This document shows positions 8,806 to 16,153 of a stretch of DNA of 64,000 nt, in pieces. This stretch comes from Gemmatimonadota bacterium. GTDB taxonomy: Bacteria > Gemmatimonadota > Gemmatimonadetes > Gemmatimonadales > Gemmatimonadaceae. Position numbers and translations under genes: made by a program. Positions within the stretch are counted from its first letter, which is position 1. Every line of letters begins with the position of its first letter. Where the stretch lies: assembly GCA_016714015.1 (NCBI GenBank), contig JADJNZ010000001.1, positions 1,419,593 through 1,483,592 of the forward strand, given 5' to 3'. The notes under the pieces are model-generated. The model did no database searches. It was not told the origin of the DNA and saw nothing but the letters and a program-made list of their open reading frames with translations.

Positions 8806-10139
8806 TGACCACCCACGTTCCGACCACGCTCGCGCTCGACATCGGCCTCGACCGCGCCTTCGCGTGGGAGTCCGGCGGCTCGGTGCGCTATCTCGTCGCC
8901 GATCTCGCGGCGAGCGGCACCCTCGAGTCGAAGGCCGAGGCGCCGCCGCTCAACCTCGCGCTCGCCATCGACGTCTCGGGCTCGATGAGCGGCGACAAGA
9001 TCCTCGCCGCGCGCCGCACGGCGCTCGCCCTCGCGCGCGCCCTCACCGCTCGCGACCGGCTCACCATCGTCGCCTTCAATCACCACGCGCGAACGCTGCT
9101 CGACGCCTGTCACATGGACGACATGGGACACGAGGTCGCGTCGCTCGCCATCGAAGGGCTCACCGCCGATGGCAACACCAACCTCTGGGACGGCTGGGTG
9201 CTCGCCGGCGAGCGCGTCGCCCTCGCGATGTCGCGCGATGCGCGCGCGACGCATCGCGTGCTCCTCCTCTCCGATGGCCAGGCCAACAACGGTGTCACCG
9301 ATCCGCAGGAACTCGGGCGGCACGCCGCCGAGGCGCTCGCGCGCGGCATCATCACCTCCGCCGTCGGCATCGGCGACGACTACGACGAGCATGTGCTCGG
9401 CAGCATGGCCGAGTCGGGCGGCGGCCGCCTGCACGACGCCGAGCATGCGACCGAGATCGGCGAAGTGGTGCTCGGTGAGCTGCGCGAGGGCCGCGCGGCG
9501 CTGCTCGAGCGGACGATGCTCCGCGTGGTGATCCCCGCGAACGTGCGCGCCGAGGTGGTCGGGGCGTGGGCGCACACCGTGCTCCCCGGCGCGATCGACG
9601 TCGTGGTGGGCTCGTTCCTCCCGCGCGGCACCAAGCGCGTGGTGCTGCGCCTCCACTGCTCGGCGGGGACCGCGGGCTCCGCGATCGCCTTCTCGGCGAC
9701 CGCGCGCGGCATGCTGCCGGGTGGCGAAGGGAGCGTCGATGCGGATCCGTCGGAGACCGAGCTCGTCTTCGCGAAGGAGCGCGAGAACTCCGCGCAGCCG
9801 CGCGACATCGAACGGAGCCTCTCCGCCTTCCGCGCCTGGCAGGCCGACGCGATGAAGCGCACGGTCGATCTCAACCGCGAGGGCAATCGTCGCGGGGCCA
9901 AGCAGTTCCTCTCACGCGAGCTGCGCTGGATGGAGCCCTACGCGCGCGGCCTCCCCGGGACCGAGCCGCTCATCGCCGAGCTGGTGCTGCTGCTGCAGCG
10001 GGCGGAGGAGCGGATGGACACGCGACTGCGGAAGGAGCTGTACATCGGCACGATGTCGCGGATGCGCGGGGACTCCGACCTCCGCTCGATGCCGCGCGGG
10101 TCGGTGCGGGAGCTGCTGGAGGAGCCGCGGAAGAAGTGA
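8805..10139 (+). CDS. von Willebrand factor type A (vWA) domain protein
   Basis: A 444-residue protein whose vWA domain has an intact MIDAS metal site: DVSGS near residue 57, then a conserved threonine region (DGNTNLWDG) and LLLSDGQANNGVTD. No signal peptide or membrane helix is visible, so it is probably cytoplasmic. The C-terminal third (about 300-444) is charged and helical. Two ATGs stand in tandem (8802 and 8805); the AGGGAGGG ribosome site at 8793-8800 fits the second better. It is translationally coupled to the MerR gene. vWA proteins commonly mediate metal-dependent protein contacts, often with AAA+ ATPases, but none is nearby. Confidence 0.85.
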   Translation: MTTHVPTTLALDIGLDRAFAWESGGSVRYLVADLAASGTLESKAEAPPLNLALAIDVSGSMSGDKILAARRTALALARALTARDRLTIVAFNHHARTLLDACHMDDMGHEVASLAIEGLTADGNTNLWDGWVLAGERVALAMSRDARATHRVLLLSDGQANNGVTDPQELGRHAAEALARGIITSAVGIGDDYDEHVLGSMAESGGGRLHDAEHATEIGEVVLGELREGRAALLERTMLRVVIPANVRAEVVGAWAHTVLPGAIDVVVGSFLPRGTKRVVLRLHCSAGTAGSAIAFSATARGMLPGGEGSVDADPSETELVFAKERENSAQPRDIERSLSAFRAWQADAMKRTVDLNREGNRRGAKQFLSRELRWMEPYARGLPGTEPLIAELVLLLQRAEERMDTRLRKELYIGTMSRMRGDSDLRSMPRGSVRELLEEPRKK

Positions 10140-10163
10140 GGCATGGGGACGTCGCCGCGCGGG

Positions 10164-10550
10164 TCAGAGCGCGGCGGCGTCGAACCCCAGGGCGCGCGCG
10201 GCGGTGAGGAATCGCTCGTCGTAGCTGGCGAGTCGGACGTCCCGGCCCTGCTCGCGAAGGAAGAACATCGTCGCGAGATGCATCGCATCGAGCGTGCGCA
10301 CCGGTGCGGGGAACGGCTCAAGCGCCCGCGCGAGCACCTCGGGCACCAGGTCGATGATCAGTATCCCGTTCAGCAGGATCGACGCGGCGGCGATCTCACT
10401 CGAGGGTCGCCGCCGCGCGTGCAAGCGATTCCAGAGCTCGTACTCGAGCAGTCGGCTCGAGCAGAGCGGTGCGTCCCAGAAGGTCGCAGTCGGACGCCGC
10501 CGCTCCTGGAAGATGTGAGCGAGCGCGACGGAGGTGTCGAGGTAGATCAC
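10164..10550 (-). CDS. PIN-domain toxin (VapC-like ribonuclease)
   Basis: A 128-residue PIN protein; the start is GTG 10550, since the GTGA there overlaps the antitoxin stop by 4 nt and the product then begins directly with the PIN strand (V)IYLDTSVAL. Acidic active-site residues are D5, E36 or E38 (LLEYELWNRL), D88 (TLDAMHLAT) and D111 (ASYDERFL), the expected quartet for Mg-dependent RNA cleavage. An upstream in-frame ATG at 10634 would add 28 unrelated residues and is rejected. It forms a type II toxin-antitoxin pair with the Phd-like gene. Confidence 0.88.
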   Translation of the reverse strand: MIYLDTSVALAHIFQERRRPTATFWDAPLCSSRLLEYELWNRLHARRRPSSEIAAASILLNGILIIDLVPEVLARALEPFPAPVRTLDAMHLATMFFLREQGRDVRLASYDERFLTAARALGFDAAAL

Positions 10551-10840
10551 CGCTCCTCGCGGTCCCGTGCCTGATCGTCGAGGATCTCCTCGAGGGTGAG
10601 CGACGCCTCGCCGTGCGGGGGCGGTCCATCCCACTTCACCGTCGGCGGCGTGATCCAGCCCTCGCGAACCCCCTTGAGGATCACCGGGTCGGTGATCTCC
10701 GGCGTCCGACCCTCGCGCGGCGGGACGAGCTCCGCCACCACGCGGTCGCGGTCCGTCACGAGGACGGTCTCGCCACCGGCGGCGAGCTTCACGAACTCGC
10801 TGAGCCTGTTCTTGAGGACCTTGATGCCGACGACACGCAT
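10547..10840 (-). CDS. Phd/YefM-type antitoxin
   Basis: A 97-residue protein starting at ATG 10840, beginning MRVVGIKVLKNRLSEFVKLA and continuing GGETVLVTDRDRVVAELVPP, the Phd/YefM DNA-binding fold. The C-terminal 50 residues are the likely toxin-binding tail (LTLEEILDDQARDREER). The longer start at 10918 is rejected because a well-placed promoter with operator repeats lies between it and 10840. It is cotranscribed with the PIN toxin and probably represses its own promoter. Confidence 0.85.
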   Translation of the reverse strand: MRVVGIKVLKNRLSEFVKLAAGGETVLVTDRDRVVAELVPPREGRTPEITDPVILKGVREGWITPPTVKWDGPPPHGEASLTLEEILDDQARDREER

Positions 10841-10846
10841 GTAGCC

Positions 10847-10875
10847 AAAGTAGCTACGAGTAGCTACCGAGTCAA
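10847..10875 (-). promoter_or_regulatory. Leaderless promoter with tandem GTAGCTAC operators (Phd-PIN operon)
   Basis: On the minus strand TTGACT (10875-10870) and TACTTT (10852-10847) are separated by 17 nt, and the -10 box ends 6 nt before the ATG at 10840, predicting a leaderless mRNA. Two copies of the palindrome GTAGCTAC (10850-10857 and 10860-10867) lie 10 bp apart, one helical turn, in the spacer and -10 region. This arrangement fits cooperative autorepression by the antitoxin. Confidence 0.75.
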
Positions 10876-11034
10876 ACTCCCACACGCGCGTCGGCCGATC
10901 ACCGGGAGGACGGATCATCGTCCAAGGCTAAGGCTGCCGTGCGATCTGGCATCACCATTCCTCCGCCAGCAGGATCTCAAGACCTTTGCCGCATCGGTGG
11001 GTGCTGGAATGGCCGCGATGCGACCAGCATTGCC

Positions 11035-11055
11035 GTAATGCGTATTACGCATTAC
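11035..11055. promoter_or_regulatory. 21-nt palindrome upstream of MazE-like gene
   Basis: GTAATGCGTA and TACGCATTAC are perfect 10-bp arms around a single central base, ending 8 nt before the ATG at 11064. Position and symmetry fit an operator for the AbrB-type antitoxin. A clear -35/-10 pair could not be assigned, although TATTAC at 11043-11048 inside the palindrome could serve as a -10 box. Confidence 0.65.
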
Positions 11056-11063
11056 CGTCAACC

Positions 11064-11288
11064 ATGCCCACCTCGACCATGACCTCCAAGTACCAGGCGA
11101 CGGTCCCCCGGCAGGTCCGCGAGGTCCTCGGCGTGGGGGCCGGCGACCGGATCGAGTTCGTCATCGAGCCCGACGGCGTCCGCCTCCGCAAAGCGACCCG
11201 GCCCGATCCCGAGACGAGCGCGCTCGACGCGACCCTGGCGCCCGAATGGAACTCCGAGGCCGACGATGACGCGTTCCGCGATCTCTGA
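11064..11288 (+). CDS. AbrB/MazE-type antitoxin
   Basis: A 74-residue protein beginning MPTSTMTSKYQATVPRQVRE, then VLGVGAGDRIEFVIEPDGVRLRKA: the swapped-hairpin AbrB DNA-binding fold (SKYQaTvP...GDRIeF). The acidic C terminus (TLAPEWNSEADDDAFRDL) would bind the toxin. Start 11064 is chosen because it follows the palindromic operator; an in-frame ATG at 10986 would place the operator inside the gene. The 3' end overlaps the toxin start by 23 nt. Between 10841 and 11063, apart from the two operators, I see nothing else. Confidence 0.85.
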   Translation: MPTSTMTSKYQATVPRQVREVLGVGAGDRIEFVIEPDGVRLRKATRPDPETSALDATLAPEWNSEADDDAFRDL

Positions 11289-11619
11289 TGGCGCCTACCA
11301 ACCGGGCGACGTCGTGATCGTCCCGTTCCCGTTCACCGATCGCGAGGCGAGCAAGCGACGGCCCGCGCTCGTCTGTTCGGCGCGCGACTTCAACGCGCGC
11401 TCGGGGCATGTCGTGCTCGCGATGATCACCACGGCCACGACCACCGCCTGGCCGGGCGACGTGCGCATCAAGGACCTCGAGTCCGCCGGACTCCCGCGCG
11501 ACTCGACCGTGCGATGGAAGCTCTTCACGCTCGACGCCTCGCTCATCGTGCGGCGCGCGGGCGAGCTCGGTCAGGCCGATCGTGCGAGCTGCCGCCTCGG
11601 CATGCCGGTCGCGCTCTGA
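11266..11619 (+). CDS. MazF/PemK-family mRNA-interferase toxin
   Basis: A 117-residue PemK/MazF-like protein: GDVVIVPFPFTDREASKRRPALVCSA (about 14-39) is the family N-terminal strand and RP motif; DSTVRWKLFTLDASLIVRRAGEL matches the later conserved strand that carries the catalytic serine/threonine region. It likely cleaves RNA at short motifs when unbound. It overlaps the antitoxin by 23 nt and the following permease by 1 nt (TGATG at 11617-11621), so the permease may be translationally coupled to the toxin, an unusual partner for a toxin-antitoxin operon. Confidence 0.85.
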   Translation: MTRSAISDGAYQPGDVVIVPFPFTDREASKRRPALVCSARDFNARSGHVVLAMITTATTTAWPGDVRIKDLESAGLPRDSTVRWKLFTLDASLIVRRAGELGQADRASCRLGMPVAL

Positions 11620-12971
11620 TGACCACGCCGAACGCACTGAAACGCACCCTCTCCACCACCGACCTCACCGTCGTCGTCATCGGCAACGTGATCGGCTCGG
11701 GCATCTTCATCGTCCCCGCGGTCGTGCTCCGGCAGACGGGGTCGGTCACCGGCGCCATGCTCGTCTGGCTCATCGGCGGTGCCCTCTCGCTCTTCGGCGC
11801 CCTCTCCTATGGAGAGCTCGGCGGCATGGACGCGAGCTCCGGCGGGCTCTACGCCTACACCCGCGACGCCTTCGGCCGCTTCGCCGCCTTCCTCTACGGC
11901 TGGACGATGTTCTTCGTCGTCTGCGCCGGCACCGTCGCCGCGCTCGCCGTCGCGGCGACCACCTACATCGGCCAGCTCGTCACGCTCGACCCCTGGATGA
12001 CGCGCGCGATCCCGCTGCTCCTCATCCTCATCATCGGCATCACCAACGTGCGCGGCTCGCGCGAGAGCGCGCAGGTGCTCAACTGGACCACCGGCCTGAA
12101 GGTCGTCGCGATCGTCGTGATGAGCCTCCTGCTGATCACCATGGGCGAGGGCACGACCGCCACCGCCGTGAATGAACTCGTCCCGCCCGCCTCGCCCATC
12201 AACGCCGCCGCCACGGCGATGATCTCGGTCCTCTGGGCGTACGAGGGATGGCAGTACGTGACCTTCTCCGCCGGCGAGGCGCACGACCCGCAGAAGTCGC
12301 TGCCCCGCGCGATCGCCATCGGCACGGCGATCCTCATCGGCATCTATCTCCTCGCGAACCTCGGCTACCTCGCCGCGTTGGGCCCCGACGGCGTCGCCGC
12401 CTCGGATGCCGTCGCGAGCGACGCGACCGCCGCCGTGCTCGGCCCCTGGGCGGGGAAGGCGATCGCCTTCGCGATCGTCGTCTCCATGTACAGCGCCGCC
12501 CACGCGACGGTGATGACCATCCCGCGCGTCTTCTTCTCGATGGCGCAGGACGGCCTGCTCTTCAAGCGCCTCGGCGCGGTGCACCCCAAGTACGGCACGC
12601 CGGCCGCGGCGATCATCGCCGCCTGCGTCTGGGCCGCGATCCTCGCGATGAGCGGCACCTTCGACCAGCTGCTCACCTACGTGATCTTCATCGGCTGGAT
12701 CTTCTACGCCCTCGGCGCGGTCGCGGTGCTCGTGCTGCGCCGCACCCGCCCCGATGCGCCGCGGCCGTTCAAGGTGCCGGGGTATCCGTTCACGCCGCTC
12801 CTCTTCGTGCTCGCGGCGATGGTGATCATCGCGAACCAGATCGTCGGCGATCCGCGGCAGTCGGCGATCGGGCTCGGCGTGGTGCTCGCGGGGGTGCCGG
12901 CGTACGTGTGGTGGACGCGGCGCGTCGGAGAACGGGCCGCGAAGCGTGACGCTCCCGCCGGATCGGTGTAG
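11619..12971 (+). CDS. APC-family amino acid permease
   Basis: A 450-residue integral membrane protein with about 12 predicted helices. GNVIGSGIF (about 22-30) is the hallmark unwound substrate-binding segment of helix 1 in APC transporters; the segment VLWAYEGWQYVTFSAGE corresponds to helix 6. The loop RRTRPDAPRPFKVPGYPFTPLLFVL matches the APC consensus between helices 10 and 11. It probably imports or exchanges an amino acid; the substrate is not evident. Start ATG 11619 overlaps the toxin stop by 1 nt. Confidence 0.88.
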   Translation: MTTPNALKRTLSTTDLTVVVIGNVIGSGIFIVPAVVLRQTGSVTGAMLVWLIGGALSLFGALSYGELGGMDASSGGLYAYTRDAFGRFAAFLYGWTMFFVVCAGTVAALAVAATTYIGQLVTLDPWMTRAIPLLLILIIGITNVRGSRESAQVLNWTTGLKVVAIVVMSLLLITMGEGTTATAVNELVPPASPINAAATAMISVLWAYEGWQYVTFSAGEAHDPQKSLPRAIAIGTAILIGIYLLANLGYLAALGPDGVAASDAVASDATAAVLGPWAGKAIAFAIVVSMYSAAHATVMTIPRVFFSMAQDGLLFKRLGAVHPKYGTPAAAIIAACVWAAILAMSGTFDQLLTYVIFIGWIFYALGAVAVLVLRRTRPDAPRPFKVPGYPFTPLLFVLAAMVIIANQIVGDPRQSAIGLGVVLAGVPAYVWWTRRVGERAAKRDAPAGSV

Positions 12972-12974
12972 GTT
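12946..12974 (+). promoter_or_regulatory. Leaderless-type promoter for the small gene/AbiEii-like pair
   Basis: GTGACG (12946-12951) and TAGGTT (12969-12974) are 17 nt apart, and the hexamer ends 7 nt before the ATG at 12982. The promoter lies inside the 3' end of the APC permease gene. It belongs to the recurrent TA(G/C)NTT class in this window. Confidence 0.5.
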
Positions 12975-12981
12975 TCCCCGC

Positions 12982-13191
12982 ATGCGCGACACGAGTGCCG
13001 AAGCTGCGGCCGTCCAGATTGCCGCATTCCGCCGCCTGAGTCCCTCCGAGCGCGTCGCGATGGCGTTCGAGGCGAGTGAATGGCTCCTGCGGGTCGCGCG
13101 CGCGCGCCCCGCGGCGCCCGCCGCGGCACCGGATCCGGAGATCGGATCGACACTCGGTCATACGTCCCCGGCTCCCGACAGCGAGGGGTGA
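12982..13191 (+). CDS. Small protein, partner of AbiEii-like nucleotidyltransferase
   Basis: A 69-residue protein: MRDTSAEAAAVQIAAFRRLSPSERVAMAFEASEW followed by a Pro/Ala-rich tail. The RLSPSERVAMAFEASEWLL helix resembles short proteins often encoded just upstream of AbiEii-type or related nucleotidyltransferases. It overlaps the next gene by 1 nt (TGATG). An antitoxin-like partner role is plausible by position only; no DNA-binding motif is visible. Confidence 0.6.
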   Translation: MRDTSAEAAAVQIAAFRRLSPSERVAMAFEASEWLLRVARARPAAPAAAPDPEIGSTLGHTSPAPDSEG

Positions 13192-13763
13192 TGCAGGGCG
13201 GTCCGTTGCTTCGAACGGTCGCGACCGCGCTCGCGGCGGCCGAGGTGCCCTTCATGCTGACGGGCTCCGTCGCGGCGGCGTACCACGGAGCGCCGCGCGC
13301 TACGGTCGACATCGACCTCGTCATCGACGCCTCGCCGGAACAACTTCGACGCGTCGTGGCCGCGCTGCTCGATGCCGGGCTGTATGCCTCCGAGTCCGCC
13401 GCGCTCGAGACGCAACGGTCCGGCGGGATGTTCAACATCATCGATGCGGCGTCGGGCTGGAAGGTCGACCTGATCCACCGCAAGGATCGCCCGTTCAGTC
13501 GCGCGGAGTTCGCGCGACGGGTCGCGACCGTGCTGGATGCCGTGCCGATCGCGGTCGCGACGCTCGAGGATGTGATCATCTCCAAGCTCGAATGGGCCCA
13601 CCTTGGCGGATCGCGACGCCAACTCGAGGACGTCGCGACGCTCCTCCGGGTTCGCCGTGCCGAACTCGATGGTGCCTACGTCCTGCGTTGGATCGGGGAT
13701 CTCGGCCTGGCGGCGGAGTGGTCGGCGGTCGCCGAGGAGTTGGGCCGGGACCGCGTCGGCTGA
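13191..13763 (+). CDS. AbiEii-like nucleotidyltransferase
   Basis: A 190-residue minimal nucleotidyltransferase. TGSVAAAYHG (G25-S26) plus D40-x-D42 (TVDIDLVID) and D93 (WKVDLIHR) form the NTase active site; IISKLEWAHLGGSRRQLEDVATLL is the conserved helix following the core in AbiEii-type proteins. AbiEii toxins of type IV toxin-antitoxin systems transfer nucleotides to RNA targets, but this protein is shorter than classical AbiEii (about 300 residues), so it may be a stand-alone relative. It is coupled to the 69-residue gene and converges on tex with a 4-nt gap. Confidence 0.75.
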   Translation: MQGGPLLRTVATALAAAEVPFMLTGSVAAAYHGAPRATVDIDLVIDASPEQLRRVVAALLDAGLYASESAALETQRSGGMFNIIDAASGWKVDLIHRKDRPFSRAEFARRVATVLDAVPIAVATLEDVIISKLEWAHLGGSRRQLEDVATLLRVRRAELDGAYVLRWIGDLGLAAEWSAVAEELGRDRVG

Positions 13764-13767
13764 CTCC

Positions 13768-16062
13768 CTACTTGAACCGGATCCCGTTCGGCGCCACCGC
13801 ACCCTTCGCCGGCACGAAGGCCTTCACGGCAGGCTTGGGCGCTGACCTCACCGGCGCCTCGCCCTTCGCCGGCCGCGAACCGCGCTCCGCCGCGCCCTGC
13901 CCGCCATCGCTCTTCATGCTCAGCGCGATCCGGTTCCGCGGCAGGTCGATCGACTGCACCGTGACCTTCACCTTCTGCCCCACCTTCACGACCTCGTTCG
14001 CGTCGCGCACGTAGCGGTCGGCGAGCTGGCTCACGTGCACCAGCCCGTCCTGGTGCACGCCGATGTCCACGAACGCGCCGAACGCGACGATGTTCGTCAC
14101 CACGCCCTCGAGCTTCATCCCCGGCAGCAGGTCGCTCGGCTTCTGGATGTCCTCGCGGAACGCCGGCGGCTCGAACGCCGCGCGCGGGTCGCGGCCCGGC
14201 TTCTTCAGCTCGGCCGCGATGTCGCGCAGCGTCGGCATCCCCACCTCGTCGCTCACGTACTGGGCGAGCTCGATCCGGTCCACGAGCGCGTCGTTCCCGA
14301 GGAACTCTCCGACGCCCACGCCGAGGTCCTTCGCCATCCGCTCCACGAGTTTGTAGCGCTCGGGGTGCACCGCGCTCGCGTCGAGCGGATGCTGGCCGCC
14401 GCGCACGCGGAGGAACCCCGCCGCCTGCTCGAACGCCTTCGCGCCCAGGCGCGGGACCTCCTTCAAGTCGGCGCGTGACCGCAGCCCGCCCTGCTTGTCG
14501 CGCATCATCACGATCGACTGCGCGAGCGACGGCCCGATGCCCGCCACGTACGCGAGGAGCGCCGCCGAGGCGGTGTTGATCTCCACGCCCACGCGGTTCA
14601 CGCAGCTCATGACGATGTCGTCGAGGCGCTGCTTGAGGCGCGACTGGTTCACGTCGTGCTGGTACTGCCCCACGCCGATGCTCTTGGGATCGATCTTCAC
14701 GAGCTCGGCGAGCGGGTCCTGCAGGCGGCGCGCGATGCTCACCGCGCCGCGCAGCGAGACGTCGAGCTCGGGGAACTCGCTGCGCGCGAGGTCGCTCGCC
14801 GAGTAGACCGAGGCGCCGGCCTCGTTCACCACCACCACCTGCGGGCGCGCGCCGTCGATCTCGCGCAGCGCGGCCTTGGTCAGGTTCTCGGTCTCGCGGC
14901 TCGCGGTGCCGTTGCCGATCGCGATGAGGTCCGGCGTGAAGCGCTGGATGATCGCGCGGATGGCGCCGCTGAACCGGTCCTCCTGGTGCAGGTAGAGCGT
15001 GTCGGTGTGCACGAGCGCACCGGTGGCGCTCACCACGGCGACCTTCACGCCGGTGCGGAAGCCGGGGTCGAGGCCGAGCACGCGCTTCTCGCCCGCGGGC
15101 GACGCGAGCAGCAGCTGCTCGAGGTTGCGGCCGAAGATGGTGATCGCCTCGTCGTCGGCGCGGGTCTTGAGCTCGAGCCGCAGCTCGGCCTCGATCGCCA
15201 GCGCGAGCAGGCGCTTGTACGCGTCGCCCGCGACGAGCGTGAGCTGTTGCACCGCCTTGCGCTCGCCCACCACCTCGCGCGCGAGCCGCGCGGTGATCTC
15301 GTCGAGAGGCGGCTCGATCTTCCACAGCAGCTCGCCCTCGGCCTCGCCGCGGCGGATCGCCAGCATGCGATGGCTCGGGATGCCGCCGAGGGGCTCGGAG
15401 TACTCGTAGTAATCCTTGAACTTGGAGTCGTCGCTCCGCTTGTCGGCGATGACCTTGCTCGAGACGATGCCCTTGGCGCGGGTGATCTCGCGCACCCAGC
15501 CGCGGACGAGCGCGTCCTCGGACACCTGCTCGGCGAGGATGTCGCGCGCGCCCAGCAGCGCGGCGTCGGCGGAGGGGACCTCGGACTCCTTGCCGTCGAC
15601 GCCGGGCAACACGAACTCGGCGGCCTTGGCCAGCGCGGCCGCATCGGAGAGCGACCCGTCCCAGAGCCCGTCGGCGAGCGGGCCGAGCCCGCGTTCGCGC
15701 GCGATCATCGCGCGGGTGCGGCGCTTGGGCTTGTAGGGGAGGTAGAGATCCTCGAGCGCCTGCTTGGTGTCGGCCTTGAGGATCGCCGCCTTGAGCGCGT
15801 CGTCCAGCTTGCCCTGCTCCTCGATGCTCTTGAGGATCGCCGCGCGGCGCTCCTCCATCTCCTTCAGGTACTCGGCGCGCTCGCGCACGTCGCGCAGCTG
15901 CACCTCGTCCAGGCCGCCGGTGCGCTCCTTGCGGTAGCGGGCGATGAAGGGAAGGGTGGCGCCCTCGTCGAAGAGGGCGAGGGTGCGCTGGACCTGCTGC
16001 GGCGCGAGCGTGAGCTCGGCGGCGACGCGGGCGATGAGGGCGGGAGCGAGCGGTTCGGTCAT
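13768..16062 (-). CDS. tex: Transcription accessory protein Tex (S1 RNA-binding)
   Basis: A 764-residue protein matching Tex in length and order. An N-terminal helical domain (VQRTLALFDEGATLPFIARYRKERTGGLDE) is followed by a YqgF RNase-H-like domain with GLDPGFRTGVKVAVV. Next come helix-hairpin-helix repeats (NTASAALLAYVAGIGPSLAQSIV) and a C-terminal S1 domain (LEGVVTNIVAFGAFVDIGVHQDGLVHVSQLADRYV). Tex binds nucleic acid and the transcribing polymerase. Start ATG 16062 is supported by the family N terminus and a TACGTT box 9 nt upstream. It is divergent from the WYL regulator pair. The tail (APVRSAPKPAVKAFVPAKGAVAPNG) is low-complexity. Confidence 0.95.
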   Translation of the reverse strand: MTEPLAPALIARVAAELTLAPQQVQRTLALFDEGATLPFIARYRKERTGGLDEVQLRDVRERAEYLKEMEERRAAILKSIEEQGKLDDALKAAILKADTKQALEDLYLPYKPKRRTRAMIARERGLGPLADGLWDGSLSDAAALAKAAEFVLPGVDGKESEVPSADAALLGARDILAEQVSEDALVRGWVREITRAKGIVSSKVIADKRSDDSKFKDYYEYSEPLGGIPSHRMLAIRRGEAEGELLWKIEPPLDEITARLAREVVGERKAVQQLTLVAGDAYKRLLALAIEAELRLELKTRADDEAITIFGRNLEQLLLASPAGEKRVLGLDPGFRTGVKVAVVSATGALVHTDTLYLHQEDRFSGAIRAIIQRFTPDLIAIGNGTASRETENLTKAALREIDGARPQVVVVNEAGASVYSASDLARSEFPELDVSLRGAVSIARRLQDPLAELVKIDPKSIGVGQYQHDVNQSRLKQRLDDIVMSCVNRVGVEINTASAALLAYVAGIGPSLAQSIVMMRDKQGGLRSRADLKEVPRLGAKAFEQAAGFLRVRGGQHPLDASAVHPERYKLVERMAKDLGVGVGEFLGNDALVDRIELAQYVSDEVGMPTLRDIAAELKKPGRDPRAAFEPPAFREDIQKPSDLLPGMKLEGVVTNIVAFGAFVDIGVHQDGLVHVSQLADRYVRDANEVVKVGQKVKVTVQSIDLPRNRIALSMKSDGGQGAAERGSRPAKGEAPVRSAPKPAVKAFVPAKGAVAPNGIRFK

Positions 16063-16071
16063 GGGATGCGG

Positions 16072-16100
16072 AACGTAGGGGGGGCAGGGGGCGATTTCCA
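16072..16100 (-). promoter_or_regulatory. tex promoter, near-leaderless
   Basis: On the minus strand TGGAAA (16100-16095) and TACGTT (16077-16072) are 17 nt apart; the -10 box ends 9 nt before the tex ATG. Confidence 0.45.
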
Positions 16101-16123
16101 CGCCTTGCGCGGCGCCTCTGCCC

Positions 16124-16145
16124 GATGTCAGTACCCCGCGACATC
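16124..16145. promoter_or_regulatory. Inverted repeat upstream of WYL regulator pair
   Basis: GATGTC (16124-16129) and GACATC (16140-16145) with a 10-nt spacer, ending 8 nt before the first WYL gene. The half-site and spacer length resemble the MerR-gene palindrome at 8041, but the arms are only 6 bp. Possible operator. Confidence 0.3.
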
Positions 16146-16153
16146 TTGGTCGC

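Noticed and set aside
10841..10918. Longer N terminus for the Phd-type antitoxin
   Set aside because: A promoter with tandem operators lies in this stretch and the encoded residues do not match the family.
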